A DNA stretch of 64,000 nt, taken from assembly GCF_002904345.1 (NCBI RefSeq), contig NZ_PEIH01000004.1, forward strand, positions 19,369-83,368, read 5' to 3'. Origin of the DNA: Bacteroidetes bacterium endosymbiont of Geopemphigus sp. (GTDB lineage: Bacteria; Bacteroidota; Bacteroidia; Flavobacteriales; Blattabacteriaceae). This document shows, in pieces, positions 27,591 through 37,209 of this stretch. The position numbers were made by a program, and so were the translations under genes. How positions within the stretch are numbered: the stretch's first letter is position 1; each line of letters begins with the position of its first letter. A model generated the notes under the pieces. That model made no database searches. It worked only from the letters and a program-made list of their open reading frames with translations, and was not told the DNA's origin.

Positions 27591-28026
27591 TTAAGGAAAT
27601 GCTTCAAAACAGCGATAACTTCCTGGTCGAGAAACTCTTATTGATATGCACCTCAACGCTTTTTAAAATTTTAATACCGATGATCTGATTCGTTACGCTG
27701 AGGAGAATTTTTTCAATGCCTGGAACTTTAGTGGAAATTCTTAAAAAGAAATACCCGATTTTAACCACTTCAAGAAATTTTACCCGCCTACGGCATTTTC
27801 GACACCCTTAAAACTCTACCCACCGCTGATCAAGGAAATTCCTTTATCTGGGCAAAAACCGGAACCCTTAAGGGGGTATATAATAAAAGTAGCTACATGT
27901 TGACAAAAAAAAGAAAATCGATTGATCTTTTCTTTTATGAACAATAACTTCATTTCGGGGCCTTCAAAAATAAGTCAGGAAGTAGCACGCATACTTACTT
28001 ATATTGACAAAAATTTTAATCCTTAG
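27571..28026 (+). pseudogene. dacB: Broken PBP4-type D-Ala-D-Ala carboxypeptidase
   Basis: C-terminal PBP4 (peptidase S13) text on the plus strand in several frames: FKEMLQNSDNFLVEKLLL (the SxN-containing segment), then SMPGTLVEILKKKYP, then FIWAKTGTLKGVYNKSSYML (the KTGT motif), then FSFMNNNFISG and EVARILTYIDKNFNP, with TAG at 28024. The N-terminal two thirds, including the catalytic SxxK serine, are gone. The intact protein would trim peptidoglycan peptides in the periplasm. Its 5' break meets the 5' break of uvrB on the opposite strand. Confidence 0.82.
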
Positions 28027-28345
28027 GAAGTATTTTCGTTTTGAATGACCTCCATTGGACAAAGGGTTTCCTTAAAATGACGTATAGCTCCAAATTCACC
28101 GAATTGATCGCGCGTTATTCTATCAAGTATACCGAGAACAATTTTACCCAAATAGGTTTTGTAAGAAAATCGCTTACAAAAAGGATTTGACCACACCCGG
28201 ATATCGGACCTGTAGCTTTCGCTACTTTCTTTAAAATATACTTTTTTCTTATAACCTCTTCAGGGGAAACATTGAGCCGGCCGTATTCATATCAAAATCC
28301 GGTTTATCCACGTTTTTAGAAATAATCTTCTCAAAGAGACAAAGC
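28023..28345 (-). pseudogene. C-terminal fragment of an unidentified protein
   Basis: On the minus strand a clean open stretch of about 75 codons reads YFKESSESYRSDIRVWSNPF, then GKIVLGILDRITRDQFGEFG, then AIRHFKETLCPMEVIQNENTS, and ends in TAA at 28023. Its stop overlaps the stop of the convergent dacB fossil. Upstream the reading shifts frame (PDFDMNTAGSMFPLKRL) and fades. The composition is that of a real cytoplasmic protein. I do not recognise the family. Confidence 0.45.
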
Positions 28346-28551
28346 CATTGTATGTGAGAGATTTAGTTTTCGTGAAAATTTTTCCGGGCAGAACAGGCTG
28401 TTTTGAAGAGATATACTATATAAGGAATTTAAATTCCTCATTATATAATAATTTATTTATTATATTCCGATATATAGCAATATTTTATTTTTTTCTAGAT
28501 ACTCTTAGATACTCTCCGGAGAGAAATGAACCGATATATTTCTAATTATTA

Positions 28552-28559
28552 TATTTTTG
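28552..28559 (+). promoter_or_regulatory. -7 box for pit (TATTTTTG)
   Basis: An exact TAnnTTTG match 26 bases before the pit ATG at 28585. No matching -33 box is seen. The 28346-28551 stretch upstream holds nothing recognisable. Confidence 0.35.
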
Positions 28560-28584
28560 ACCTAACTGAAAAATTCAGAGTCTT

Positions 28585-30909
28585 ATGGAATACTTTTTCT
28601 CGATAGGCTTGATCATTCTCTTTGTATTTGCTGTTTTTGATCTTATCGTGGGAGTAAGCAATGATGCGGTAAACTTCCTTAATTCAGCCATAGGCTCTAA
28701 GGTAGCCTCGCGTAATACCATAATGATCTTCGCGAGCGTAGGAATATTCATGGGATCCTTCTTATCGAGCGGAATGATGGAAGTAGCCCGTAAGGGAATC
28801 TTCGACCCTGCACAGTTTTACCTGCCCGATTTGTTTTGTGTTTTCATAGCGGTGATGATTTGTGATATTATTCTTTTAGATCTGTTCAATACCCTGGGAT
28901 TGCCTACCTCTACTACTATTTCTTTGGTGTTTTCTCTTTTGGGAAGCGCGCTGAGCGTGGCGCTGATAAAAATTGCCTCGCCCCTAAGCCAGGAGCCGCT
29001 ACATCATCTGGGGAACTACATCAAATCCGAACGCACCTTAACCATTCTCTCAGGCATATTTCTTTCCATAGGTATTTCATTCATCACTGGGATGATCGTT
29101 CATTATTTTGTACGCTGGATGTTTGGCTTTAATTATGAAAAGAAACTTAAATATGTAGGAAGTCTATGGGCGGCTCTCGCACTGAGCAGCATGACTTACT
29201 TTTTAATCATAGAGGGCTTTCACAGCGCGTTAAAAGGCCTAGATCCTAAAGAAATCACGGGAGCTACCGCTAGTATAAATGATTTTCTCGAGTGGGTAGA
29301 CACGCACTTCTACGGATTCATCGGCGCTCTGTTTGTCACTTGGTTGCTTATCGCCCAAATTTTTTTTTCATTAAGCTATAATGTATTAAAATTCGTCGTG
29401 CTCTTTGGAACCTTTTCATTAGCGATGGCCTTTGCCGGAAATGATCTGGTAAATTTCATAGGTGTTCCCATGGCAGGTTTCGAGTCTTTTCAAATTTGGT
29501 CAACTACCGGAAAACCTGACGCGGAAACCTTTGGCATGCAAGCCTTGGCCGGAAATGTGCAGAGCTCGCCCCTGATGTTGCTTGGGGCGGGGATCATTAT
29601 GATATTGACCTTATGGTTTTCAAAAAAAGCCCGTACGGTTACTGAAACCGAAATCAATTTAGGACGACAGGATGAAGGCGCCGAAAAGTTTTCTTCGAAC
29701 TCCCTGGCGCGCCTTATTGTCAGAGGATTTCGAGGATTCGGTCGCTTTTTCTTTGGCTTATTTCCTAAACGCATGCTGGTAAAAATAGAACGGAATTTTA
29801 AGCAAAACCAGCAGAATGAAGACATCGCTTTCGATTTGGTTCGCGCCTCCGCTAATCTTACCATATCAAGTATTTTAATCGCGATAGCCACGACTCATAA
29901 ACTGCCCTTATCCACAACCTTTGTCACTTTTATGGTCGCCATGGGTACTTCTTTATCCGACAGGGCATGGGGCAGGGAAAGCGCCGTATACCGGGTAGCG
30001 GGAGTGCTTAAGATCATCGGCGGATGGTTTCTGACGGGAGTCATTGCCTTTCTTATGGCGGGGATTTTCGCAGGATTGCTCCATGAATTTAGGGAATGGG
30101 CGCTGCTAGGAGCAATAGGGTTGGTATTTTTTAGTTTTTATAAAAATAATAAAGAGCACAAAAAAGCGGAGCTAAAAAAAGCCAGAGAAGAAACTCATAT
30201 TTCAGGTGTAGATGAGTTAAGCTTGTTCAAAGCTTTAAAAAAGACCTCTGATCGCCTGGCTTTAGTAATGGAGAGCGTTGAGCAAATCTACCAAAAATCC
30301 ATAGAAGGTGTTTGCACGGAGAATTTAAAGATGCTCCAAAAAGAAAGAAAACTACAGGAAGAACTGCGGGAGAATTTTACCGCTACTCAGGGCGCGGTTA
30401 TCAAAGTGATTAAAAAAACTAAAGCCAATGAACCCACGACGGGTAAGATATATATTGAGATATATGAAGAAATACAATTAATAATTAATGCTCTGGATAT
30501 TATTTCGCAACGCTCTTTGGATCATGTACTTAACAGTCACAAACCCTTGAAATCCAAGCAAAAAATAAATATTGAGTATCTGAAAGAGAGCATGCTTGAG
30601 TATATACATCTGATGAGAGACGTACTTGAAACAAAAAAATTTCATACCTACAGGACACATTCAGTTAAAAATATTATCATAAATGATATAAACGAGCAAT
30701 TGAACTATCAAGTAATGGGTATCGTAAATAAAAAATACGGGCCTAAAAACAGCACTTTAGTATTCGCAATCCTTTTAAAGTCAAAGGATCTTTTGGAAGC
30801 GTTTGAAAAAATATTGCAACTTTATAATAAAATTTCCAGAGAGTTTCCTTTGACGGAGATTGCTTTTAAAAAATCTTTTTCAAAACATTCAGAAAAGCAG
30901 AACTCTTAG
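28585..30909 (+). CDS. pit: Inorganic phosphate transporter (Pit/PHO-4) with C-terminal PhoU-like domain
   Basis: A 774-residue inner-membrane phosphate permease. Two PHO-4 halves carry the signature segments GVSNDAVNFLNSAIGSKVAS near residues 23-42 and FAGNDLVNFIGVPMAGFES near 285-303, each followed by helices; LPTSTTISLVFSLLGSA and LPLSTTFVTFMVAMGTSLSD are the paired substrate-site loops. About ten transmembrane segments are seen. From about residue 550 the protein is soluble and helical (DUF47/PhoU-like). This fusion is common in Bacteroidota. Full length, ATG start, no lesions. Confidence 0.93.
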   Translation: MEYFFSIGLIILFVFAVFDLIVGVSNDAVNFLNSAIGSKVASRNTIMIFASVGIFMGSFLSSGMMEVARKGIFDPAQFYLPDLFCVFIAVMICDIILLDLFNTLGLPTSTTISLVFSLLGSALSVALIKIASPLSQEPLHHLGNYIKSERTLTILSGIFLSIGISFITGMIVHYFVRWMFGFNYEKKLKYVGSLWAALALSSMTYFLIIEGFHSALKGLDPKEITGATASINDFLEWVDTHFYGFIGALFVTWLLIAQIFFSLSYNVLKFVVLFGTFSLAMAFAGNDLVNFIGVPMAGFESFQIWSTTGKPDAETFGMQALAGNVQSSPLMLLGAGIIMILTLWFSKKARTVTETEINLGRQDEGAEKFSSNSLARLIVRGFRGFGRFFFGLFPKRMLVKIERNFKQNQQNEDIAFDLVRASANLTISSILIAIATTHKLPLSTTFVTFMVAMGTSLSDRAWGRESAVYRVAGVLKIIGGWFLTGVIAFLMAGIFAGLLHEFREWALLGAIGLVFFSFYKNNKEHKKAELKKAREETHISGVDELSLFKALKKTSDRLALVMESVEQIYQKSIEGVCTENLKMLQKERKLQEELRENFTATQGAVIKVIKKTKANEPTTGKIYIEIYEEIQLIINALDIISQRSLDHVLNSHKPLKSKQKINIEYLKESMLEYIHLMRDVLETKKFHTYRTHSVKNIIINDINEQLNYQVMGIVNKKYGPKNSTLVFAILLKSKDLLEAFEKILQLYNKISREFPLTEIAFKKSFSKHSEKQNS

Positions 30910-31109
30910 GAAAGAAGCAGATTGCATCCACGCAATTCAAAGTCCTCTAATCTGTCCAAAACAATAAAAGTATCAATTAGCTCCTACGTAAGATTGGACG
31001 TAAAAATTAAGAGAAAACGACACATTTTTTTCCCGGAGATACACTGTATACTAAAACTCACAAGCCATATGACATAGACAAAAAAGGCCATGTAAATTAA
31101 AATTCCAAG

Positions 31110-31141
31110 AAAAAAAGTGATATCATATCTTATAAGATATG
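31110..31141 (-). terminator. Terminator overlapping the end of cvpA
   Basis: The 18-base perfect palindrome CATATCTTATAAGATATG (31124-31141) includes the cvpA stop codon. On the minus strand it is followed after a few bases by a run of seven Ts (31110-31116). This is the form of an intrinsic terminator. Confidence 0.6.
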
Positions 31142-31645
31142 TTTGATGTTTTTGATACTTGAAAAACTCTGCGATATTTTATCATATAAAAAAGAATTCA
31201 GTGAAAGCACCTTTTGAAAAAGAATTGAATTATTTAAGGGCGCCGAAGCAATCAGATCCAGTGAATTATTGAGATGGCTAAACAAGAATACGCCGAGAGG
31301 TATGTATAAAAAAGATTTAAGCAATCCCAATAAGGCTCCAAAAAATCTATTGATAGAATAAGCCCAAGTAAGATACATGGCGCGCGCAAGGAGGATATTT
31401 AAAAGACGTACAACCCAAAAAATAAGGAGAAATGATAGAAGAAAAGAAACTATTGAAAGGTAAGAACTATTTACAACGGCTGTTTTCTCAAGAAAAGGTG
31501 CGATGAATTTAGAGAGCTCACCACCACTGTAAAATCCTAGAATCCAAGAAAACCATGAAGTCATCTGGGAGAGGATCCCTCTTTGGTATCCGCAGTAGGT
31601 TCCTAAAAGCACAGGAATAGCTATGACGATATCTACCCAGTTCAA
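31130..31645 (-). CDS. cvpA: CvpA family membrane protein
   Basis: A 171-residue inner-membrane protein with four hydrophobic segments (about 5-20, 28-45, 60-85 and 98-122). It shows the CvpA opening NWVDIVIAIPVLLGTYCGYQ and GILSQMTSWFSWILGFYSGG. CvpA was named for colicin V production in E. coli; its general role is in the envelope and not well defined. The frame opens with TTG at 31645, directly before the conserved NWVDI, and no in-frame ATG precedes it, so TTG is the likely start. It is divergent from the 31740 gene. Confidence 0.83.
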   Translation of the reverse strand: MNWVDIVIAIPVLLGTYCGYQRGILSQMTSWFSWILGFYSGGELSKFIAPFLEKTAVVNSSYLSIVSFLLSFLLIFWVVRLLNILLARAMYLTWAYSINRFFGALLGLLKSFLYIPLGVFLFSHLNNSLDLIASAPLNNSILFQKVLSLNSFLYDKISQSFSSIKNIKHIL

Positions 31646-31727
31646 AATATAGTAGTTATACTCTCTTAAAATATTACAAAATATACAAAGATTTCGTTAA
31701 GATGTATCAATAAATAGAATTCTAAGT

Positions 31728-31735
31728 TACTTTTG
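31728..31735 (+). promoter_or_regulatory. -7 box (TACTTTTG) before the 31740-pheS pair
   Basis: An exact TAnnTTTG match ending only 4 bases before the ATG at 31740. If used, the transcript would be nearly leaderless. No -33 match is seen. Confidence 0.35.
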
Positions 31736-31739
31736 TCCC

Positions 31740-32141
31740 ATGAAAACGCTGAAAAAGTCAGTGGACGCAGAAAAATGGGAGGCGATCTTAAGTTATATGA
31801 GTGAACGTTTTTCACCCGGCGAAGCGATCAGTATTGAAGGGATTCTTTTTCTCATCGGAATACAAACACTTGGTCAGGGAGCGCGCAGGTATAAAAAGGA
31901 TGAAAAACTCTATATCATCCATATAGCCGTATGCCATCTCTTAGAACCCTGGGGATACTATCGTTATCAGAGCAGAGATCAGAAGGGATGGCCTCATTAT
32001 AAGATTTCCGATACGCTTCCGTCCCTTAAGGCAGGTGAGCAGACTATTTTGATTAAAAAATCTCTCATTTTATTTTTTGATAAAGAAAATTTACTACACG
32101 AAAACTTTCGGAAAATAGAAAAAAAACATCAAATAACTTGA
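31740..32141 (+). CDS. Conserved small protein of unknown function upstream of pheS
   Basis: A 133-residue soluble protein with no signal peptide. Charged N-terminal helix, then [20 protein letters not shown], a [20 protein letters not shown] segment, and [21 protein letters not shown] recall similar short proteins as conserved hypotheticals in Bacteroidota, but I do not know a function. The stop is one base before the pheS ATG, so the two are surely co-transcribed and perhaps translationally coupled. It is divergent from cvpA. Its survival in a shrinking genome suggests it matters. Confidence 0.75.
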   Translation: MKTLKKSVDAEKWEAILSYMSERFSPGEAISIEGILFLIGIQTLGQGARRYKKDEKLYIIHIAVCHLLEPWGYYRYQSRDQKGWPHYKISDTLPSLKAGEQTILIKKSLILFFDKENLLHENFRKIEKKHQIT

Positions 32142-32142
32142 A

Positions 32143-33162
32143 ATGAATGAAAAAATTCAAAAGATACAGCAAGATATTCAAGGATTCATATTTGAGAGCG
32201 AGGAAAGAATTGAGACCTTCAGGATTAAATATCTAAGTAAAAAAGGAGAAATCTCCGTGCTTTTTAAAGAATTCAAAACGCTTCCTTCCTGGGGGAAAAA
32301 GCAACTTGGCACCCGGCTCAATGATTTGAAAAACCAAGCGCAGAGTAAAGTTCAGCAGGCCAAAATATCATTTTCCCGTCAGATAAAAAACCGGGAAGAT
32401 TTTGAGGATCTTACCAAACCTGGAATGCCTTTTACCATCGGGGCACGCCATCCCGTTTCGGTAGTAAAAAACCGCATCGTAAAGATTTTTCGAAACATCG
32501 GCTTTATAACAGCCGAAGGTCCTGAAATTGAGGATGACTGGCATAATTTCACTGCCTTGAATTTACCAACCTATCACCCGGCACGCGATATGCAAGATAC
32601 TTTTTTTATCGAGCAAAACCCTGACATCTTACTGCGCACACACACTTCTTCTGTGCAGATTCGTTATATGAAAAGTCATCAGCCACCTATTCGCATTTTA
32701 TCCCCCGGAAGGGTCTATCGCAATGAGGCGATCTCGGCGCGCTCACACTGTATGTTTCATCAGATCGAGGGTTTATATGTAGATAAGCAAGTGTCTTTTG
32801 CCGATTTAAAACAAACACTTCAATATTTCACCACCACCCTTTTTGGAAAGTCTCGCCTCAGATTGAGGCCTTCTTATTTTCCTTTCACTGAGCCCAGCGC
32901 CGAGGTAGATGTCTATTGGGGACTGGAAACTGAAATCGATCAACGTATTACCAAAGGCACGGGCTGGTTAGAGATTATGGGCTGTGGAATGGTCGATCCG
33001 CAAGTATTGCGAAACACAGGCATTGACAATGAAGAATTTTCAGGTTTCGCCTTTGGCATGGGTATCGAAAGAATCGCCCTGCTACTTTATCAGATCGGAG
33101 ACATTCGTTCATATTTTGAAAATGACCTACGTTTTCTCAAACAATTCGAAGGTGCCCTTTGA
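32143..33162 (+). CDS. pheS: Phenylalanyl-tRNA synthetase alpha subunit
   Basis: Catalytic subunit of the (alpha-beta)2 PheRS, 339 residues. An N-terminal coiled coil is followed by the class II core: [45 protein letters not shown] (motif 1/2 region), [20 protein letters not shown] (motif 2) and [18 protein letters not shown] (motif 3). ATG start, full length. The beta subunit gene (pheT) does not follow and must be elsewhere, which is common in Bacteroidota. Confidence 0.95.
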   Translation: MNEKIQKIQQDIQGFIFESEERIETFRIKYLSKKGEISVLFKEFKTLPSWGKKQLGTRLNDLKNQAQSKVQQAKISFSRQIKNREDFEDLTKPGMPFTIGARHPVSVVKNRIVKIFRNIGFITAEGPEIEDDWHNFTALNLPTYHPARDMQDTFFIEQNPDILLRTHTSSVQIRYMKSHQPPIRILSPGRVYRNEAISARSHCMFHQIEGLYVDKQVSFADLKQTLQYFTTTLFGKSRLRLRPSYFPFTEPSAEVDVYWGLETEIDQRITKGTGWLEIMGCGMVDPQVLRNTGIDNEEFSGFAFGMGIERIALLLYQIGDIRSYFENDLRFLKQFEGAL

Positions 33163-33529
33163 AGTTGTGCAATTATTATTTATCCCACTTAGGATTAATA
33201 AGTTATCGAAGAATAATCTTTAAAACATCACTAAATCGATATCGATCTCACCGGTTCGTGCAAAAGGAAATGTTTAAGAAGTATCGTTTATCGTACAGAA
33301 TTTTCACAGAAAAAAAATAATGTACTTTGGTTATTGTTACTTTCTTTTTGTTAAAAGTGTAAGTCGCTTTGAAATAAGGAAATTATTCCTTTTATCTTAA
33401 TATATATTTACTAAGTGTTATTGACATATAAAAGTCAAAATTTTTTACTATTATCAATTTATCTTAATTATTTCATTTTCGCGCTTTTGCTAAACAGCGT
33501 CGGGGGCAGTAATACTCAAAACTCAAAAT
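33163..33529. other. Intergenic, nothing recognised
   Basis: About 370 AT-rich bases after pheS. I saw no hairpin with a U-run and no protein-like stretch. Confidence 0.4.
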
Positions 33530-34532
33530 TTGAGTAGTGCAAATAAAACAGAGGCAAACACCATGGAATTTTTTAAAGATTTACCCATCACTTTTTTCTT
33601 TTATCTCAGGCCTGCCTTGGCTTCTTCTTTAGACAATCAATTCTGGATGCCAAAAATATTGTTTGTCACCATAGATGCTTCATTCTCGCTTACGAAAATA
33701 TCAGTCTACTCTGCCTTGGGACTGATGAAAGATGATAAAAAACACATCATAAACTCATGAGTGCCACAGAGGGAATATTTATGCTGGTCATAGCCAACGC
33801 TTACTTTTTATTCGCTCCCCTTTTTAATCAAAAAGTAAAAGGAGACGCCTGAATGGAAGCTTACTAGGTTTTAGCGGCTTTATCAGCTATAGCTCTCATG
33901 ATCTTGCTACTTAGTAAAAGTACTAAAGTCGGATAGAAAACTCTGACTCTGTTAAAGGTCACTTTTCAGCCATGCTTGGATTGCTGAAGAAAACCCTGTT
34001 GATTCTCTTCGCTCTGAGCACTTTTTTCTCGTGATGACAGAACAAAGCTTCATGACATGGTTGGCCCCTGTCTTTAACAATAAAATATTGAATCTCAATG
34101 AAAATTGAACCATCACTATGGGGAGTATTCTTGCCGTATACTCAGGTGTCGAAAGAATAGGCATCGGAAGTCTTACAAAATATTGGAGCTGGCTGAAAAT
34201 AGTCTCTTTTTGCCTGGTGGGCACTATGCTACTTATCTTATTCATTCTCTCAAAATTGGGACCCGCAGGAAGTGGGGGGTAAAACAGATCATCCGGCTAA
34301 TATTCCCTGGATTGCCTATATTTTTCCAACCGTAGGGTCTGTTCATCGCTTTAGTATATCCCCTGATAAACTCATGCTCACTTCCATTTCAAAGTCTCTG
34401 CACGGATCTATGTCGAGATTGATCATCATTTTTTCAGCCATTGGCAGGGTTTTAGACTCAAGAATAACAGCCTATCTACTTAGAGAAAGCAGCGCGGGGC
34501 GGCAGTTTTTTACTATACCCTTATTTCTATGA
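33530..34532 (+). pseudogene. Broken membrane transporter, probably POT/PTR2 peptide permease
   Basis: Multi-frame plus-strand remnant with hydrophobic segments (LAALSAIALMILLLSKS near 33870, LLKKTLLILFALSTFFS near 33977, SFCLVGTMLLILFILSKLG near 34203). After GGKTDHPANIPWIAYIFPTV near 34275 comes SISPDKLMLTSISKS, which resembles the 'LSPxGLSMVTKLAP' segment of proton-dependent oligopeptide transporters, then SRLIIIFSAIGRVLDSRI. At least four frame breaks are present. The family call rests mainly on that one segment. Another MFS-type transporter is possible. Confidence 0.45.
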
Positions 34533-34583
34533 GATTACTTTTAATAGACCTGTTTCTCTTGAATAAAAAAAGTCTTTAAAAAC

Positions 34584-36087
34584 ATGATTAAACACCTTAT
34601 TTCTGATAGTATTTTTCAAGAGCTTTTCATAGTTTTCCAAACTGCCGGTATACAGGAAATTCTCTCAAAATACCACAGCTTAAAAAAGACAGAAGATTTT
34701 AGATTTAAAAAGTTTTTTCTTCGCGAATTTACGCATAATAAACCCAAAGGAGAGTTCACTTGTGAGTGATACCTCCATGGGGGTAGATGAACAATATACA
34801 AAAGCTCTGGGAGCTGCTCTACGAGGTACCCGATGATGAAATCGCTCAGAGAAACTCTCTCATTCTTTTAAAGCATCCTTATATCGTGTCCGAAGGACGC
34901 TTTAATGAGATCTACTATTGGGATAGCTTCACTATATGCTTGGGTTCAAAGCGCATGGAGAGCACGAGTTTATAGAGAGCATGATCGAGATTTTTACTGA
35001 AATGATTGATAGCTTTGGCTTCATGCCCAACGGGAATCGGTCTTATTTTTTAAGCAGATTTCAGCCTCTTTTTTTCTCGATTACGGTACCTTTTATCTGA
35101 AATAAAAGGTTAGAAGTTCTTATAAAAATCTGCTGGTGCTTAAAAAGGAATATGCTTTTTGGATGAGAGGTCGGGAATGTTCATCAAATCATTACATCAC
35201 CCAAGAACATGTGGTTTATATTGGAAAAGAGAAACAACTAAACAGGTATTTTGATAAAAAAGATACGGAGCGTGTAGGAATTTTTGCCACGGATTATAGA
35301 TAACCTCAGCATTTGAGCGCCATCCTGAGGAAAATTTCACGATTTTACGATACGAAGTGCTTGCGAATCCGGCTGGGATTTCAGCTCACAATGGTTAAAA
35401 GATTCTGGAAAGCTCGAAAGCATCATCACTATGCATCTCTTACCCGTAGAGCTCAACTGCTTGCTCTACCGACTGGAAAAAACCCTTTGCTTATCCGAAG
35501 GCTAAAAAAGATCCGGTAAAATACTGTCATTATAAAATAAAGGCCAAATAAAATAAAGGCCAAAAATCGTGAAGATCGGATTCTTTCTACTTCTTGTAAA
35601 GAAGATTTTTTTTCTATGATTACGATTTTTTCGAAAAAAACACACAAAAAACTAATCCTTAGCGGGAAGCTATCCCCCTTTTTTTTAAGATAGATGATAA
35701 AGATCAAGCTAAAAGTTGCGCCGAGCTCTTAGAGAAGAAATTTTTGAAAATCGGCGATTTTCTTACCACTACTTTCAAAAGCGGTCAGCAATGGGACGCA
35801 CCTAACGGATGGACTCCTATACAACATATAGCCGTTAAACCACTGGAAATTACGGATATCATCAATTGGCTGATGAGGTGCGAAATATATGGATTTTCCT
35901 GAATAAAAAAGTATACAAAGAAACCAGATTACTCGAGAAATACAATGTGGTAGACATCGAATTGACCTCAGGAGGAGAATACCAAGTTTAGGACGGCTTT
36001 GGCTGGACCAATGGGGTTTTGGCGAGTTTTTTAAATGATTTCACAAAAACCCCTGAAAAATTATTCGTTGAACTTTTAGAGGCCTAA
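34584..36087 (+). pseudogene. treA: Broken trehalase (GH37)
   Basis: Trehalase landmarks occur in order across several frames: LISDSIFQELFIVFQTAGIQ near 34596, LLYEVPDDEIAQRNSLILL near 34811; then VSEGRFNEIYYWDSF near 34890 (signature 1, PGGRFxExYxWDSY); GFKAHGEHEFIESMIEIFTE; SFGFMPNGNRSYFLSR near 35020; FKSGQQWDAPNGWTPIQHIA near 35776 (signature 2, QWDxPxGWAP); and a C-terminal GFGWTNGVLASFL, ending with TAA at 36087. At least six lesions are present, including a 16-bp tandem duplication at 35532-35563. The intact enzyme splits trehalose to glucose, often in the periplasm. The tail overlaps the 3' end of rlmB on the other strand. Confidence 0.92.
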
Positions 36088-36822
36088 GCGCTGGCGCATA
36101 GTCTCGTAGAGAAGCACTCCACTGGCAACGGAAACATTTAACGAGGTGATTTCCCCAAGAACGGGCAATTTTAAGCGTTCATCGGCAAGGGCCAAGCAAG
36201 AGGAAGAAATTCCTTCTTCTTCATTCCCCAAAATAATGGCTAAAGGTCCCAAAAGTTCCGACTTATAAAAAATGGCGCCGGCTTTCTCGGTGGCTGCTAT
36301 AAGGCGTACGCCGGAATTTTTTAAAAAACGCAAGCTTCTTACAAGATCGTTTTCCTTACAAACAGGTAGCTTGAAAATCGCTCCCGCAGAGGTTTTAATT
36401 GCATCATCATTTACAGGGGCTGCTCCCTTGGCGGGGATGATTACCGCATCAACCCCCCCACATTCGGCCGTACGAACAATAGCGCCGAAATTGCGCACAT
36501 CGGTAATTCCGTCTAATACGAGCAATAAAGGCGTCTTGCCCGCTTCATAAATCTGAGGAAGCAGATCTTCAAGTCGGTAAAAATCCACGGGAGACATAAA
36601 GGCAAAAACTCCTTGGTGATTTTTTTGTGTGAGTCGATTGAGTTTTTCCAAAGGAACGCCCTGGAAAGGGATGCGATGCTTTCTGATCAACTCATGCAAA
36701 ATTTGATAGTTTGCTCCCCGCAGACCTTTCTGAAGAAAAAGTTTATTAAGGGTCTTACCTGATTCTATAGCCTCTATTAAGGGGCGTAAACCGTATACAG
36801 GCTTTGAAGAAGAATGAATCAA
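36076..36822 (-). CDS. rlmB: SpoU/TrmH-family 23S rRNA 2'-O-methyltransferase (RlmB-like)
   Basis: A 248-residue SPOUT methyltransferase, most like RlmB, which methylates the ribose of G2251 in 23S rRNA. The N-terminal substrate-binding domain covers about residues 1-80. The knotted catalytic domain shows NFGAIVRTAECGGVDAVIIP (motif 1), LGNEEEGISSS (motif 2) and SLNVSVASGVLLYE (motif 3). The frame opens with TTG at 36822, with no ATG nearby, and the KPVYGLRPLIEAI segment begins only 8 residues in, so TTG is probably the true start. The exact rRNA or tRNA target is inferred. Confidence 0.85.
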   Translation of the reverse strand: MIHSSSKPVYGLRPLIEAIESGKTLNKLFLQKGLRGANYQILHELIRKHRIPFQGVPLEKLNRLTQKNHQGVFAFMSPVDFYRLEDLLPQIYEAGKTPLLLVLDGITDVRNFGAIVRTAECGGVDAVIIPAKGAAPVNDDAIKTSAGAIFKLPVCKENDLVRSLRFLKNSGVRLIAATEKAGAIFYKSELLGPLAIILGNEEEGISSSCLALADERLKLPVLGEITSLNVSVASGVLLYETMRQRLGL

Positions 36823-37131
36823 AACAAAAATATTTCTTGGCGAGAATTTAAACTTTTCTCACCAGTAAGGATCTATATGGAAGAGTTTTACCCTAAAAAA
36901 AAATTCTTTAGCCACTCGTTGTTTTTTATCATATTATAAATGATAAAAGAGTTATCAAAAATGTAAATGTTTTCTCTTGAATTTTTAAAGATATAAGCGC
37001 TTATTGAAGCTTTTTAAAAATTCGCTCGGTTTTGAAATAGTCGCTATCCTGATGAGTTTATTCCGTTGACAAAATGAATTTTTTGATCATCAGGGCTGAA
37101 ATTTTTATGAGCGCTCTTTTTTTTTAATAAA
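36823..37131. other. Intergenic, nothing recognised
   Basis: About 310 AT-rich bases between rlmB and tRNA-Val. A TATTTTTG box occurs on the minus strand at 36825-36832, but it lies too close to the TTG start of rlmB to be its normal promoter. Confidence 0.35.
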
Positions 37132-37209
37132 TGGTGGACATTACCGGAATCGAACCGATGACCTCTACCTTGTCGAGGTAGCGCTCTAAACCATCTGAGC
37201 TAAATGTCC
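37132..37209 (-). tRNA. tRNA-Val (anticodon GAC)
   Basis: The minus strand folds as a full cloverleaf: acceptor stem GGACATT/AATGTCC, D arm containing AGCTCAGATGGTTTAGAGCG, anticodon stem CTACC/GGTAG with loop TCGACAA (anticodon GAC, valine), and T arm with GGTTCGATTCC. The discriminator base is A at 37135, and CCA is encoded at 37132-37134. It is the only tRNA gene I found in the window. Confidence 0.95.
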
